Assembly (NCBI RefSeq): GCF_008087625.1
Contig: NZ_CP042997.1
Coordinates: forward strand, 3,286,001-3,350,000
Origin: Aquisphaera giovannonii
Lineage (GTDB): Bacteria > Planctomycetota > Planctomycetia > Isosphaerales > Isosphaeraceae
Reading direction: 5' to 3'
Length of the DNA stretch: 64,000 bases
How positions within the stretch are numbered: the first letter of the stretch is position 1; each line of letters opens with the position of its first letter. The notes beneath the pieces were generated by a model that ran no database searches, was not told where the DNA came from, and saw only the letters and a program-made list of their open reading frames with translations. The position numbers and the translations under genes were made by a program. This document shows, in pieces, positions 43,354-52,338 of the stretch.

Positions 43354-44355
43354 ATGGCAGTCCGCGTTGGTATCAATGGGTTTGGCCGAATTGGTCGTCT
43401 TGTCTTCCGCGTCCTGGCCGCGCACCCCTCGGAGTATGAGGTGGTCGCCATCAATGATCTCGCGGACCCCAAGCACCTGGCGGTCCTGCTGAAGTACGAT
43501 AGCGTGCACAAGAGGTTCAACGGCACCGTCGAGGCGGGCGAGAAGGCCCTGATCGTCAACGGGAAGACGATCCCGATCCTCACCGAGCGCGACCCCGCGA
43601 ACCTGCCCTGGAAGAACCTCGGCTGCCAGGTCGCCCTGGAGTCCACCGGCTTCTTCACGAGCCGCGAGAAGCTGCAGAAGCACATCGACGCCGGCGCCGA
43701 GAAGGTCATCCTCAGCGCCCCGGCCAAGGACAAGCTGGACGCCACGCTCGTGATGGGCGTCAACGATCACATCCTCGACAAGTCGATGAGGATCGTCTCC
43801 AACGCGTCCTGCACCACGAACTGCCTGGCCCCGATGGCGAAGGTCCTGAATGACACCTTCGGGATCGAGAAGGGCCTCATGACGACGATCCACGCCTACA
43901 CCAACGACCAGCGCGTGGCCGACCAGATCCACGAGGACGTCTACCGCTCGCGGGCGGCAGCCGTGAACGTGATCCCGACCAAGACCGGCGCCGCCAAGGC
44001 CGTCGGCGAGGTCATCCCCGAGCTCAACGGGAGGCTCACCGGCTTCGCCGTGCGCGTCCCGGTGCCGGACGGGTCGATGACCGACCTCACCGCCGTGCTC
44101 AAGAAGCCCGCCAGCAAGGACGAGGTCAACGCGGCGATCAAGGCCGCCGCCGCCGGCCCGCTCAAGGGCATCATCGAGTACAATACCGACCCCGTCGTCT
44201 CCAGCGACATCGTCGGCAACCCCCATTCCTGCATCTTCGTGCCCGACCAGACTCTCGTCATCGAGAACCTGGTCAAGGTCATCGCCTGGTACGACAACGA
44301 GTGGGGCTACTCCTGCCGCACGGCCGAGCTGATCTCCAAGCTGGGCGCCCTCTGA
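43354..44355 (+). CDS. gap: Glyceraldehyde-3-phosphate dehydrogenase, type I
   Basis: A 333-residue GAPDH. NAD binding is [18 protein letters not shown]. The active-site segment is [19 protein letters not shown] with catalytic Cys at residue 153, and [20 protein letters not shown] carries the catalytic-pair region. [20 protein letters not shown] and [14 protein letters not shown] complete the family marks. It interconverts glyceraldehyde-3-phosphate and 1,3-bisphosphoglycerate. It is followed on the same strand by pgk, the next enzyme of the pathway, with a stable hairpin in the 96-base gap. Confidence 0.98.
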   Translation: MAVRVGINGFGRIGRLVFRVLAAHPSEYEVVAINDLADPKHLAVLLKYDSVHKRFNGTVEAGEKALIVNGKTIPILTERDPANLPWKNLGCQVALESTGFFTSREKLQKHIDAGAEKVILSAPAKDKLDATLVMGVNDHILDKSMRIVSNASCTTNCLAPMAKVLNDTFGIEKGLMTTIHAYTNDQRVADQIHEDVYRSRAAAVNVIPTKTGAAKAVGEVIPELNGRLTGFAVRVPVPDGSMTDLTAVLKKPASKDEVNAAIKAAAAGPLKGIIEYNTDPVVSSDIVGNPHSCIFVPDQTLVIENLVKVIAWYDNEWGYSCRTAELISKLGAL

Positions 44356-44386
44356 TCGCCGCCCGCCACGACGCCACACTCCGATG

Positions 44387-44415
44387 GATCCGGCCGGGGC
44401 CTACCCGGCCGGATC
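44387..44415 (+). terminator. Stable hairpin between gap and pgk
   Basis: A perfect 12-bp stem (GATCCGGCCGGG at 44387-44398 with CCCGGCCGGATC at 44404-44415) with a 5-base loop, followed by TTGTC. It may attenuate or process the gap-pgk transcript. Confidence 0.5.
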
Positions 44416-44451
44416 TTGTCACGCGCACACCTCACGAATCGGGGATTTCCC

Positions 44452-45645
44452 ATGTCCAAGCAGACCGTCCGCGATCTCGACGTGAAGGGTAAGAAAGTCC
44501 TGGTCCGCGTCGATTTCAACGTCCCCCAGGCCAAGGACGGCGAGGTCGCCGACGACCGCCGCATCCGCGCCGCGCTGCCGACGCTCAACGACATCCTCGG
44601 CCGCGGCGGAAGCCTGATCCTCGTCAGCCACCTCGGCCGGCCGACTGGCGACCCCGCGAAGGACGAGCCGTTCCGCCTGAACAAGGTGGCGGAGAAGCTC
44701 TCCGAGCTGATCGGCAAGCCCGTCAAGAAGGTGAACGACACGGTCGGCCCCGAGGCCGAGGCCGCCGCCAAGCAGCTCGCCCCGGGCGGGATCCTCGTCC
44801 TCGAGAACGTCCGCTTCAACAAGGGGGAGAAGAAGGGCGACGTCGAGTTCGCCAAGAAGCTGGCCGGCCTCGCGGACGCCTACGTGAACGATGCCTTCGG
44901 CACCTGCCACCGCGACGAGGCCTCCATGGTCGCCGTCCCGGAGCAGTTCCCGACGGGCCACCGCGCCATCGGCTTCCTCGTCGAGAAGGAGCTGCAGATC
45001 CTCGACACCCTCCTCGCCAATCCGAAGAGCCCTTACGTGGCCGTGATGGGCGGGGCCAAGGTGTCCGACAAGATCCTCGTCATCGAGAACCTCCTCAAGA
45101 AGGTGGACAAGCTGCTCGTCGGCGGCGCGATGACGTACACCTTCCTAAGGGCGCAGGGCCATTCGGTCGGCAATAGCAGGGTGGAGGCGGACAAGCTGGA
45201 TGTCGCCAAGCACGTCCTGGAGCTCGCCGGCCCCAAGCTCGTCCTCCCGGTCGATCACCTGATCGCCGACAAGCCGGCCGCCGGCGCCGAGACCAAGGTC
45301 GTGGACGGGCCGACGATCCCCGAAGGCTGGTTCGGCATGGACATCGGCCCCAAGACGATCGAGCTCTACTCACAGGTCATCAAGGACGCCGGCACCGTCG
45401 TCTGGAACGGCCCCATGGGCATGTTCGAGGTCGAGGCCTTCGCCAAGGGCACGAAGGCCGTCGCTCAGGCGATGGCGGACTCCTCGGCAGTGACGGCGGT
45501 CGGCGGCGGCGAATCCGCGGAGGCCGTGGAGAAGTTCGGGCTGGCCGAGAAGGTGAGCCACGTCTCCACGGGCGGCGGCGCCTTCCTCGAGTCCCTGGAG
45601 GGGAAGAGCTTCAACTCGCTGAAGGTGATCCCGGAGCGCGGCTGA
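44452..45645 (+). CDS. pgk: Phosphoglycerate kinase
   Basis: A 397-residue phosphoglycerate kinase that transfers phosphate between 1,3-bisphosphoglycerate and ADP. Family motifs are KKVLVRVDFNVPQ, LILVSHLGRPTGDPAKDEPF, GILVLENVRFNKGEKK, YVNDAFGTCHRDEASM, PYVAVMGGAKVSDKILVIEN, WNGPMGMFEVEAFAKGT and AVGGGESAEAVEKFGLAEKV with HVSTGGGAFLE. The length is normal. The ATG at 44452 directly precedes the family N-terminus. It follows gap by 96 bases and is convergent with a small lipoprotein gene. Confidence 0.98.
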   Translation: MSKQTVRDLDVKGKKVLVRVDFNVPQAKDGEVADDRRIRAALPTLNDILGRGGSLILVSHLGRPTGDPAKDEPFRLNKVAEKLSELIGKPVKKVNDTVGPEAEAAAKQLAPGGILVLENVRFNKGEKKGDVEFAKKLAGLADAYVNDAFGTCHRDEASMVAVPEQFPTGHRAIGFLVEKELQILDTLLANPKSPYVAVMGGAKVSDKILVIENLLKKVDKLLVGGAMTYTFLRAQGHSVGNSRVEADKLDVAKHVLELAGPKLVLPVDHLIADKPAAGAETKVVDGPTIPEGWFGMDIGPKTIELYSQVIKDAGTVVWNGPMGMFEVEAFAKGTKAVAQAMADSSAVTAVGGGESAEAVEKFGLAEKVSHVSTGGGAFLESLEGKSFNSLKVIPERG

Positions 45646-45663
45646 TCCCGCGCGGAGGCCGCC

Positions 45664-45996
45664 TCAGCGAGTGGTCGGCGGCGCCCCGACGACGATCTGC
45701 TTCATCTCGTTGTAGATCCCGGAGGGGACCCCGATGAAGGTAGCGCGGGCGGCCTTGACGATCTTGTTGTCCCCGCCGTCTTCCCAGTAGTCCCTGGGCT
45801 TCGACAGGATCGGGTGCCTGTCGACGTAGCCGACCGACTGCGGGGCGGGGGCCTCCACGACGGGGCTCCCGCCGTCGATCGTGCCCGAGAGCGTGGTCTC
45901 CGGCGCCGGCCGCTTCGACCCGGAGCCGTGACAACCGACAGCGGTCAACATCACGGCCGGGAGCAGAAGGGCGCCCGGCCATCGCTTGACGCGCAT
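45664..45996 (-). CDS. Small predicted lipoprotein (110 aa)
   Basis: A 110-residue exported protein. Its signal sequence (WPGALLLPAVMLTAVGC) ends in a lipobox cysteine. The mature part is polar with a YVDRHPILSKPRDYWEDGGD segment and ends ATFIGVPSGIYNEMKQIVVG. AAGGA and AGG lie 8-15 bases before the ATG at 45996. I recognise no family. It is convergent with pgk, only 18 bases away. Confidence 0.72.
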   Translation of the reverse strand: MRVKRWPGALLLPAVMLTAVGCHGSGSKRPAPETTLSGTIDGGSPVVEAPAPQSVGYVDRHPILSKPRDYWEDGGDNKIVKAARATFIGVPSGIYNEMKQIVVGAPPTTR

Positions 45997-46186
45997 CCTG
46001 ACCTGTCCTTTCCGAAGAGTGCGGCCTGGGCCGCGACGGGTCCTGGAAGAAGCTCCATCCGTGGGCTGTGCAATCTTAGCCCGCGGCCGGGCGGCCCGCG
46101 GGGAATTCGGGCGCGGCGAGGTGGCGGAGATGACGAGCGTCGAGGCCTTGCCGCCGTTGCGGGTTGGAGCGACCGGGAGGGGATCC

Positions 46187-47038
46187 ATGGAGCTTGACGG
46201 CTGGCCTCACGCCTACATCGCCTTCGACCTCGAGACGACCGGCCTGTTCGCCAGGATCGATCGGGTCGTGGAGATCGCGGCGGTGCGGTTCGGGGAGGGG
46301 GGGGAGGAGCTCGGCCGTTTCGAGCGCCTCGTCCATCCGGGCCGTCGCATGTCCCCGGCAGCCCAGGCGGTCCACTGCATCTCCGACGACGACCTCGCGG
46401 ACGCGCCCCCGGCGCGCGAGGTCCTGCCCGACTTCCTCGCCTTCCTGGGCGACGAGGGGTCGTGCTCGCTGATCGCGCACAATGCCAGCTTCGACGCCGG
46501 CTTCCTGGGCGCCGAGCTCAGGCGGGCGGGCCTCGAGCTGCCGCTGCATCGGGTCTTCGACACGCTCGCCCTGGCGAGGCGGAGGCGGCCCGACCTGCCC
46601 CGGCACCGGCTCGAGGACCTCTCGCGGGCCTACGGGATCGCCCGCGCCCGGGCGCATCGCGCGCTCGACGATGCGCTCTGCGTGAAGGACCTCTGGGTCC
46701 ACCTCCGGGGGCACGCCGACCCGGACGGGGTCCTCGTCTCCTACCCCATCCATTGCGCCGACGAGGCGCAGGCCGCGCCCCACGGCTGGGACCTGCTTTC
46801 CTACGCCATGGAGTCGCGAGCGGTGATTCACATCGAGTATGATGGCGGGACCAAGGGCCGCGGCCCTCGCCGGATCACGCCCCGACGGTTCATCCACAAG
46901 GGGGGAGAGGCCTACGTCCTCGCCCTCTGCCAGAAGGACGGCTTCGAAAAGGCCTTCCGCCTCGACCGCATCGTCCGCTGCGAGCTCGTCGCCGAGCCCG
47001 CCGTCCCGGTTGTTGATGGGCGATCGATCGGTCGATAG
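46187..47038 (+). CDS. DnaQ-like 3'-5' exonuclease with a C-terminal WYL-like domain
   Basis: A 283-residue two-domain protein. The exonuclease (DEDDh type) is at residues ~5-170: AYIAFDLETTGLFARIDRVV (ExoI), SLIAHNASFDAGFLGAEL (ExoII) and ARAHRALDDALCVKDLWVHL (ExoIII). After a short linker, residues ~205-275 resemble a WYL/ligand-sensing SH3-like fold (RAVIHIEYDGGTKGRGPRRI, TPRRFIHKGGEAYVLALC). The pairing suggests a nuclease controlled by a nucleotide or nucleic-acid ligand, by inference. GGGAGGGG just before 46187 supports this ATG; one at 46130 is possible. Confidence 0.85.
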   Translation: MELDGWPHAYIAFDLETTGLFARIDRVVEIAAVRFGEGGEELGRFERLVHPGRRMSPAAQAVHCISDDDLADAPPAREVLPDFLAFLGDEGSCSLIAHNASFDAGFLGAELRRAGLELPLHRVFDTLALARRRRPDLPRHRLEDLSRAYGIARARAHRALDDALCVKDLWVHLRGHADPDGVLVSYPIHCADEAQAAPHGWDLLSYAMESRAVIHIEYDGGTKGRGPRRITPRRFIHKGGEAYVLALCQKDGFEKAFRLDRIVRCELVAEPAVPVVDGRSIGR

Positions 47039-47082
47039 ACTACACCATGAAAGTTCAGGCGAACTTCGTAAGAGGAAATGAA

Positions 47083-47652
47083 ATGCGTACGGTCGTCGCC
47101 CTGGTCCTGATCGCCCTCGGAGTCGCCCTCCGGCTGAACCCCTATCACGAATTCAACTTCGTCCCGATCGGTGCGCTGGCCCTGTTCGCCGGCAGCTGCC
47201 TGCCCCTGCGCTGGGCGTGGGTCGTGCCGCTCGCGGTGATGGGGCTCTCCGACCTCTATCTCGACTGGGGCTCGGGCCGTGCCGTGCTCGACGCATCCCG
47301 CGTGTTCAGCTACGCGGCGCTGGCGGTCATCCCGGTGCTGGGGCTGCTGGTCCGCCGCTCGAGGGCGGGCCTGTACCTGGTCCCCGGCCTGGCGGTGGCG
47401 GGCTCGGCCATCTTCTTCGCCCTCAGCAACCTGGGCTCCTGGATCGACCTGCCGATGCTCTACACGCGCGACCTCGCCGGCCTGGCCGACGCGTACGTCA
47501 AGGCGATCCCCTTCTACCGCAACACGTTCCTGTCCGACCTCATCGGCGCCCCGCTCTTCTTCGCTGCGGGCTACCTGATCGAGCGGGCCTATCGCCGGCT
47601 CACGGCCAGCCAGGCCGTCTCGGCCGAGGCGGGCAAGTCTTCGATCGCCTGA
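47083..47652 (+). CDS. DUF6580-family membrane protein
   Basis: A 189-residue membrane protein with about five to six helices (VVALVLIALGVALRL, IGALALFAGSCLPLRWAWVV, YAALAVIPVLGLLV, LYLVPGLAVAGSAIFFALS, DLIGAPLFFAAGYLIERAYR). HEFNFVPIGALALFAG and LMGLSDLYLDW-type segments match the DUF6580 putative transporters, which resemble ECF transporter S components. AGAGGA lies 6 bases before the ATG at 47083 and decides this start over an ATG at 47047. It precedes mfnB by 16 bases. Confidence 0.82.
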   Translation: MRTVVALVLIALGVALRLNPYHEFNFVPIGALALFAGSCLPLRWAWVVPLAVMGLSDLYLDWGSGRAVLDASRVFSYAALAVIPVLGLLVRRSRAGLYLVPGLAVAGSAIFFALSNLGSWIDLPMLYTRDLAGLADAYVKAIPFYRNTFLSDLIGAPLFFAAGYLIERAYRRLTASQAVSAEAGKSSIA

Positions 47653-47668
47653 CGGGGCCGACGAACCG

Positions 47669-48385
47669 ATGGCAAGGCTGCTCGTCAGCGTCCGCTCGGC
47701 GACGGAAGCGGTCGTGGCCCACCGCGCGGGGGCCTCGATCATCGACGTCAAGGAGCCGGACGCGGGCCCGCTGGGGATGTCCCCCTGGCCCACCTGGATC
47801 CGGGTCAGGCAGGCCCTGGACGAGTCGGTGCCCGTCAGCGTCGCCCTCGGCGAACTCCCCGAATGGAGGAGCGAGGTGCCGCCGGCCGTCCCCTCGCGAG
47901 CCTGGTCGGGGCTCGCCTTCCGGAAGATCGGGCTCGCGGAGTCGGGGCCGCGGTGGCGCGGCGACTGGTTCGAGCTGATGCGTCGACTCGACGGATCGGG
48001 CCCGAGCTGGGTCGGCGTGGCGTATGCCGACTGGCGATCCGCCGGCAGCCCCTCGCCGGATGAGCTGCTGGAGGCCGCCGGGGACTCGCCCGAGACCGTC
48101 GGCATCCTCCTGGATACGTGGGCGAAGTCGGATCGCCTCCGGATCGACGACTCGCTCGTCCACTGGTCGGGCCGCGTCCGCGAGCGAGGCAAGTTCCTGG
48201 CCGTCGCGGGGGGCCTGGACGCCTCGTCGATCCCCGGGCTCGACGTTCTGGAGCCCGACATCGTGGCGGTCCGCGGTGCCGCCTGCGAGGGCGGAGACCG
48301 CCGTGCGCCGGTCGTCGCCTCGCGGGTCGAGCGCCTGGCGGAACTCGTTTCGGAACTGGGGCGAGTGCCGTGCCGACGCGGCTGA
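47669..48385 (+). CDS. mfnB: (5-formylfuran-3-yl)methyl phosphate synthase MfnB
   Basis: A 238-residue TIM-barrel enzyme that condenses two glyceraldehyde-3-phosphates into the furan precursor of methanofuran. The N-terminal motif is LLVSVRSATEAVVAHRAGAS followed by IIDVKEPDAGPLG (K28). The Schiff-base lysine is in SGLAFRKIGLAE (K86), matching the two lysines (27 and 85) of the methanogen enzyme. AVAGGLDASSIPGLDVLEPD and VAVRGAACEGGDRRAPV are near the phosphate site. Planctomycetes use methanofuran/H4MPT-linked C1 enzymes, so the gene fits. Its stop is overlapped by the next gene's start. Confidence 0.9.
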   Translation: MARLLVSVRSATEAVVAHRAGASIIDVKEPDAGPLGMSPWPTWIRVRQALDESVPVSVALGELPEWRSEVPPAVPSRAWSGLAFRKIGLAESGPRWRGDWFELMRRLDGSGPSWVGVAYADWRSAGSPSPDELLEAAGDSPETVGILLDTWAKSDRLRIDDSLVHWSGRVRERGKFLAVAGGLDASSIPGLDVLEPDIVAVRGAACEGGDRRAPVVASRVERLAELVSELGRVPCRRG

Positions 48386-49677
48386 CGCAGCGAAGCTTCG
48401 GGTTCGCGGAGCGACCGAGGCGGCTGGAGCGTCGCTTCAAGTCGGGCATTCTGGCGCTGACGGCGGTCATCGCGGCCTTGCTCCTGGGAGGATCTCCGCA
48501 CGGGCGCAATGCCGTCGCGTGGCTGGCCGCCCACGGCCGATGGGCCGCACTCCGGGCGGTCGGGACGCAGCCATCGCGATCCGAGGTCGACGCCGAGTGG
48601 GCCCGCAAGCGCCAGCATGACGTCGATCAGGCGATGGCGAAGCTCAGGCGGACGTACGACCAGTACGAGCCCCCGATGCGTCGGCTGCTCGACTACGCCG
48701 GCCTCGACCCGGACCACGCCCTCCTGCGTTGGGGGAATTTCGACCGCACCGTGTACTTGCCCTCCACCGTGTTCGAGGCGGACGAGACGGGCCGTTCTTA
48801 CCGCCTCCGCCCTTCCGTGAAGTCGATCTGGATCCGCAACCTGAAGCTGAAGGAGGGGCTGCTCGCCTACTTCCCGCTCCCGGTCGGCCCGAGGCTCGAC
48901 GAGGTGGTGCACGCGTCGGGTGCGCTGCTCGTGGAGTCCTCGCTCCAGACGACCAATTCCTGGGGACTGAGGGGGCCGGAGCCGGACCTCTCGGCCGAGC
49001 TCCGCGGGATCGTGCTCGGCGATTCCTACATGCAGGGACTTTTCGTAGGCGACGACGAGACCCCGGTCGAATGCCTCAAGCGGGAGCTCTCGAAGGCCAT
49101 GGGTTGCGGGGCCGAGGTCCTCAACACCGGCCACCTCGGCTATTCCCCCGAGCAGGAATATTTCACGCTGCGGACCTTCGCCGAACGGTTCCCCCCGCGG
49201 TTCGTGGTCCTGAGCCTCTTCGCGAACGACTTCGGCGACCTGTTCGAAGTCCTCGAGGGCAAGGGGGACTGGGAGGAGGGCCGCCACTGGATCGGCCAGA
49301 TCGTCGATTTCTGCCGCGCACGAGGCATCGTGTGCCTGGTGGTCCCGGCCCCCTGGGTCAATCAGCTGTCGTCGCCGCGACGGAGCGGGTTCTATCCCGG
49401 CAAGATCTCGAACATCCTGGATGTGGACCCTCTGGCGTACCTCGATCCGATCGAGGACTTCGCGACCGAGACGCTCCGCCGAACCTCCCCGCAGGAACCC
49501 GCGGGGGCCCCGGTGACTTCCAATCCGCTCTTCAACGGCCATATCGGCGATGGCCACTTCTCCGCCCTCGGCTGCCAGGTGTGGGCCAGGGCCGTGGCGG
49601 GCCGCCTCGCCCTGCTGCTGGGCGGCAAGATGGCGTCGCGGCTGCCGGCCTCGGGGCCGGCCGCGCCGTCCCGCTGA
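48370..49677 (+). CDS. SGNH/GDSL-type hydrolase with an N-terminal membrane anchor
   Basis: A 435-residue protein. One N-terminal helix (GILALTAVIAALLLGG) anchors a large extracytoplasmic part. SGNH blocks: GIVLGDSYMQGLFVGDDETP (Ser nucleophile), EVLNTGHLGYSPEQEYFTL (Gly), VLSLFANDFGDLFE (Asn) and IGDGHFSALGCQVWARA (Asp/His). It could be an O-acetyl-esterase for polysaccharide. The start appears to be GTG at 48370, overlapping mfnB by 16 bases; the first residues are otherwise not conserved. The gene is convergent with yjbQ. Confidence 0.85.
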   Translation: MPTRLTQRSFGFAERPRRLERRFKSGILALTAVIAALLLGGSPHGRNAVAWLAAHGRWAALRAVGTQPSRSEVDAEWARKRQHDVDQAMAKLRRTYDQYEPPMRRLLDYAGLDPDHALLRWGNFDRTVYLPSTVFEADETGRSYRLRPSVKSIWIRNLKLKEGLLAYFPLPVGPRLDEVVHASGALLVESSLQTTNSWGLRGPEPDLSAELRGIVLGDSYMQGLFVGDDETPVECLKRELSKAMGCGAEVLNTGHLGYSPEQEYFTLRTFAERFPPRFVVLSLFANDFGDLFEVLEGKGDWEEGRHWIGQIVDFCRARGIVCLVVPAPWVNQLSSPRRSGFYPGKISNILDVDPLAYLDPIEDFATETLRRTSPQEPAGAPVTSNPLFNGHIGDGHFSALGCQVWARAVAGRLALLLGGKMASRLPASGPAAPSR

Positions 49678-49699
49678 GGCCGGTCGGGGCCTCCGGAGC

Positions 49700-50122
49700 T
49701 CACTCGCCGATGATCTTGACGAGCACGCGCTTGGGCCGTCTGCCGTCGAACTCGCCGTAGAAAATCCGCTCCCAGGGGCCGAAGTCCAGCTTCCCCCGGG
49801 TCACCGCGACGACGACCTCGCGGCCCATGATCTGACGCTTCATGTGGGCGTCGGCGTTGTCCTCGCCGGTCCGATTGTGGCGATAGCGCTGGGGGGACGC
49901 GTCGAAGGGTGCCAGGGCCTCGAGCCAGTCGCGATAATCCTCGTGCAGGCCGGACTCGTCGTCATTGATGAAGACCGAGGCCGTGATGTGCATCGCGTTG
50001 ACCAGCAGGATGCCCTCCTGGATGCCCGATTTCCGAACGATCTCATCGATCCGGGGCGTGAGGTGGACGATGCCGAAGCGTTCGGGGTGATGGATCGTCA
50101 GGTACTCGGTATGCGACTTCAT
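49700..50122 (-). CDS. YjbQ-family protein (secondary thiamine-phosphate synthase, UPF0047)
   Basis: A 140-residue YjbQ/UPF0047 protein. Family marks: [76 protein letters not shown] and [18 protein letters not shown]. The conserved His residues (MHIT, DAHMK) form a metal-like site. Homologues show weak thiamine-phosphate synthase activity, and the true role is unclear. It is convergent with the SGNH gene and downstream of the SbtA-like gene on the same strand. Confidence 0.94.
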   Translation of the reverse strand: MKSHTEYLTIHHPERFGIVHLTPRIDEIVRKSGIQEGILLVNAMHITASVFINDDESGLHEDYRDWLEALAPFDASPQRYRHNRTGEDNADAHMKRQIMGREVVVAVTRGKLDFGPWERIFYGEFDGRRPKRVLVKIIGE

Positions 50123-50246
50123 TTCGTGCTCGTGGGTTCAACGGGGATCCTGGCCAAGCACGAAGATATTAGCAGAAGACGTGCCGCGTTGCCGGCGCCG
50201 CTCGCAACCGCCCCCAGCGGCGAGCAGGCCGCGTCGGCCGGCCGGC

Positions 50247-51791
50247 TCATCCGACGGGGAAGGCCCTGGTCACCGCCTTCGCGACCAGCATGTAGACGGG
50301 GATCCCGATGGTCACGTTGTAGGAGAAGGTCAGTCCCAGCGAGGCCGCCAGCGGGAGGGTCGGGCTCGCCTCGGGGATGGCGAGACGCTGCACGGCCGGC
50401 ACCGCGATGTAGGAGGCCGCGCCGCATAGCACCGAGAAGAGCACGTAGGTCCCCAGCTCGAACGGCACGCCCGTCGCCCACGAGTAGGCGTGGGCGACGG
50501 CGATCCCGAACGTCGCGAACAGGTTCGGCGCCAGGATGCCGAACAGGACGAACGGCAATCCCGCGGTCCGGAGGTCCCTCAGCTTCCGGGACGCCGTCAT
50601 CCCCATCTCGAGCAGGAAGAGGCAGAGGACGCCCTGGAACAGGTCCACGAAGAAGCTGTCGTCGGCCCGGGTGACCGCCGGCCCCTGGAGCCCGCTGATC
50701 AGGCCGATGCAGATGCCGCCGAACAGCAGATACAAGCCCGTGTTCAGGAACACCTCGTGCAGCAGCTTGCCCGAGATGAGGGGCTTCTTGCCGGCCCCGT
50801 TCCCTCCGCCATCTCCGTCCGCGTCGGGATGGACCATCTTCTCGAGGGCGATCTCGGCCTCGGATTCCACGGCCGCATCGTGCTTCGATGGGCCACGCGA
50901 ATCCTCATTCTCCTGCGCGGCCTGCGCGACGGCGCCGGGGTCGAAGCCCGCCTCGTCCGGCATGTTCCCCAGCGCGTCCATGCCGCTAGCGCGGAGCCTG
51001 GCGACCAGGAACAGGGCGACGAGGCAGCCGGGGATCTCCATGACGGCCAGCATGACCGGCATGTACGCCTCGTACGCGACGTGGGCGCTGGCCAGCACGC
51101 CCAGCGCGGTGACGAACGTGCCCGCGGAGTCCGAGCCGTAGTACCCGGCGACGGTCGCCTGGTCGATGCGCCGCATCCGAGTCGTGGCGCGGAGGATGAG
51201 GTAGGCCGCGGTCCCGATGACGAAGTTGGTCAGGAAGCCGACCAGCATGAAGCCGGCGATCGACCCGATGTGATTCGGGTCGAGGTGGGAGAGCTCCTCG
51301 CCGCCGTGCCAGCCGATGGCGATCAGCAGATAGATCGTAAGCGCCTGGTACATCACGTACGGGAATTCGAAGTGGACCCGCAGGATCGGCACGAGGAAGC
51401 CCAGGTAGAAGAACAGGAGCAGGGGCTTGAAGAGGTTGTGCCGGAAGTTCTCCCAGAACTCGGCGAGGATCGAGCGGCTCCCCGGCTTCTCCGACTCGGC
51501 GGCCTGGCTGTCCTCGATGGCCACCCTCGACGCGGTGATGGAGTCGATGATCGCGACCCGCGTGCCCGGCTTCACGTCCTTCAGCTCGGACACGCCTCCG
51601 CCCGGCTTGAGGGTCGTGGACTTGCCGAAGTTCACCACGACGTCCCGCTGCGCCTTCTCATCGTGGACAACCATCCGGGAGTTGTCGCGGTCGATCGACT
51701 TGACGGTGCCCCGCAGCTCGTCCGCGAGGACGGGCAGGCCGACGACCATCGCCGCCACGCAGATCACCGCGGAGGATCGGAAAGAACGCAT
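50247..51791 (-). CDS. SbtA-type sodium-dependent bicarbonate permease with an exported N-terminal domain
   Basis: A 514-residue protein. It begins with a cleavable-looking signal (SSAVICVAAMVVGLPVLADE) and a ~75-residue small beta domain (LRGTVKSIDRDNSRMVVHDE, TTLKPGGGVSELKDVKPGTR). The SbtA permease follows: GFLVPILRVHFEFPYVMYQA, YYGSDSAGTFVTALGVLASA, YEAYMPVMLAVMEIPGCLVA, GLYLLFGGICIGLISG, CLFLLEMGMTASRKLRDL, VLCGAASYIAVPAVQRLAIP and LPLAASLGLTFSYNVTIGIP. SbtA imports bicarbonate with Na+. AAGGAG upstream decides the ATG at 51791. No SbtB-like PII gene is adjacent. The DabA/DabB genes lie upstream on the same strand. Confidence 0.9.
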   Translation of the reverse strand: MRSFRSSAVICVAAMVVGLPVLADELRGTVKSIDRDNSRMVVHDEKAQRDVVVNFGKSTTLKPGGGVSELKDVKPGTRVAIIDSITASRVAIEDSQAAESEKPGSRSILAEFWENFRHNLFKPLLLFFYLGFLVPILRVHFEFPYVMYQALTIYLLIAIGWHGGEELSHLDPNHIGSIAGFMLVGFLTNFVIGTAAYLILRATTRMRRIDQATVAGYYGSDSAGTFVTALGVLASAHVAYEAYMPVMLAVMEIPGCLVALFLVARLRASGMDALGNMPDEAGFDPGAVAQAAQENEDSRGPSKHDAAVESEAEIALEKMVHPDADGDGGGNGAGKKPLISGKLLHEVFLNTGLYLLFGGICIGLISGLQGPAVTRADDSFFVDLFQGVLCLFLLEMGMTASRKLRDLRTAGLPFVLFGILAPNLFATFGIAVAHAYSWATGVPFELGTYVLFSVLCGAASYIAVPAVQRLAIPEASPTLPLAASLGLTFSYNVTIGIPVYMLVAKAVTRAFPVG

Positions 51792-52338
51792 GAATCCTCG
51801 CTCCTTGAAAGGCGGGGCAGGGGAGTCGACCGGGGCGACTCGTGACACATCCAGGCTGATCGGCACGGCCTTCGAGGCGGCCGCGTGGGGCCTCGGTCAA
51901 GCGATGCATCCGTCGGGGAGGGGCCGGCCACTCGGCTGCCCCCATGGGCGCGGCGGGCGGGGATGCGCGTCGCGCGACGGCGGATCACCGGCGGAGCGGG
52001 GCGCAGTTCGTCGCGGGTAGGGGATCGATGGCCAGGGGACCCGGGCCCCCGGCCGGGTGGCACCGCTCGCGGAGACCCATCCCCGGGCCGAATCGACGGC
52101 CGGCCCGCCGAGCACGCCCGGGAAGGCGTCGCCCCCGAGGAACCCGGCGGCGGTCGCCCCGAGGATGCCCCGAACGGCCGGCCTTGTTCAGGTGGCCTGC
52201 CCCCGAAGGCGAGATGGAGGCGTGTTTCATGGAGCACCCGGTTCGGGCAGATCGGGCAGGCCTGGCCTGCAGCCGGATCTCCCTTCGCCCGTTCGGAGCC
52301 GAGATCTGGGTCACGTCCAAGGTCCATGTTCGAGGGGG
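51792..52338. other. Intergenic region between sbtA-like and nuoM-like genes
   Basis: About 550 bases. Open frames exist on both strands because of high GC, but none has family features or a good ribosome-binding site. It probably contains the sbtA-like promoter. Confidence 0.45.

Noticed and set aside
46912-49557. An 881-codon minus-strand open frame across DUF6580, mfnB and SGNH genes
   Set aside because: It is low complexity, has no conserved motifs, and lies antisense to three recognisable genes.
51985-52320. A 111-residue frame in the sbtA/nuoM-like intergenic region
   Set aside because: It is Arg/Gly/Pro rich, with no ribosome-binding site or family similarity.
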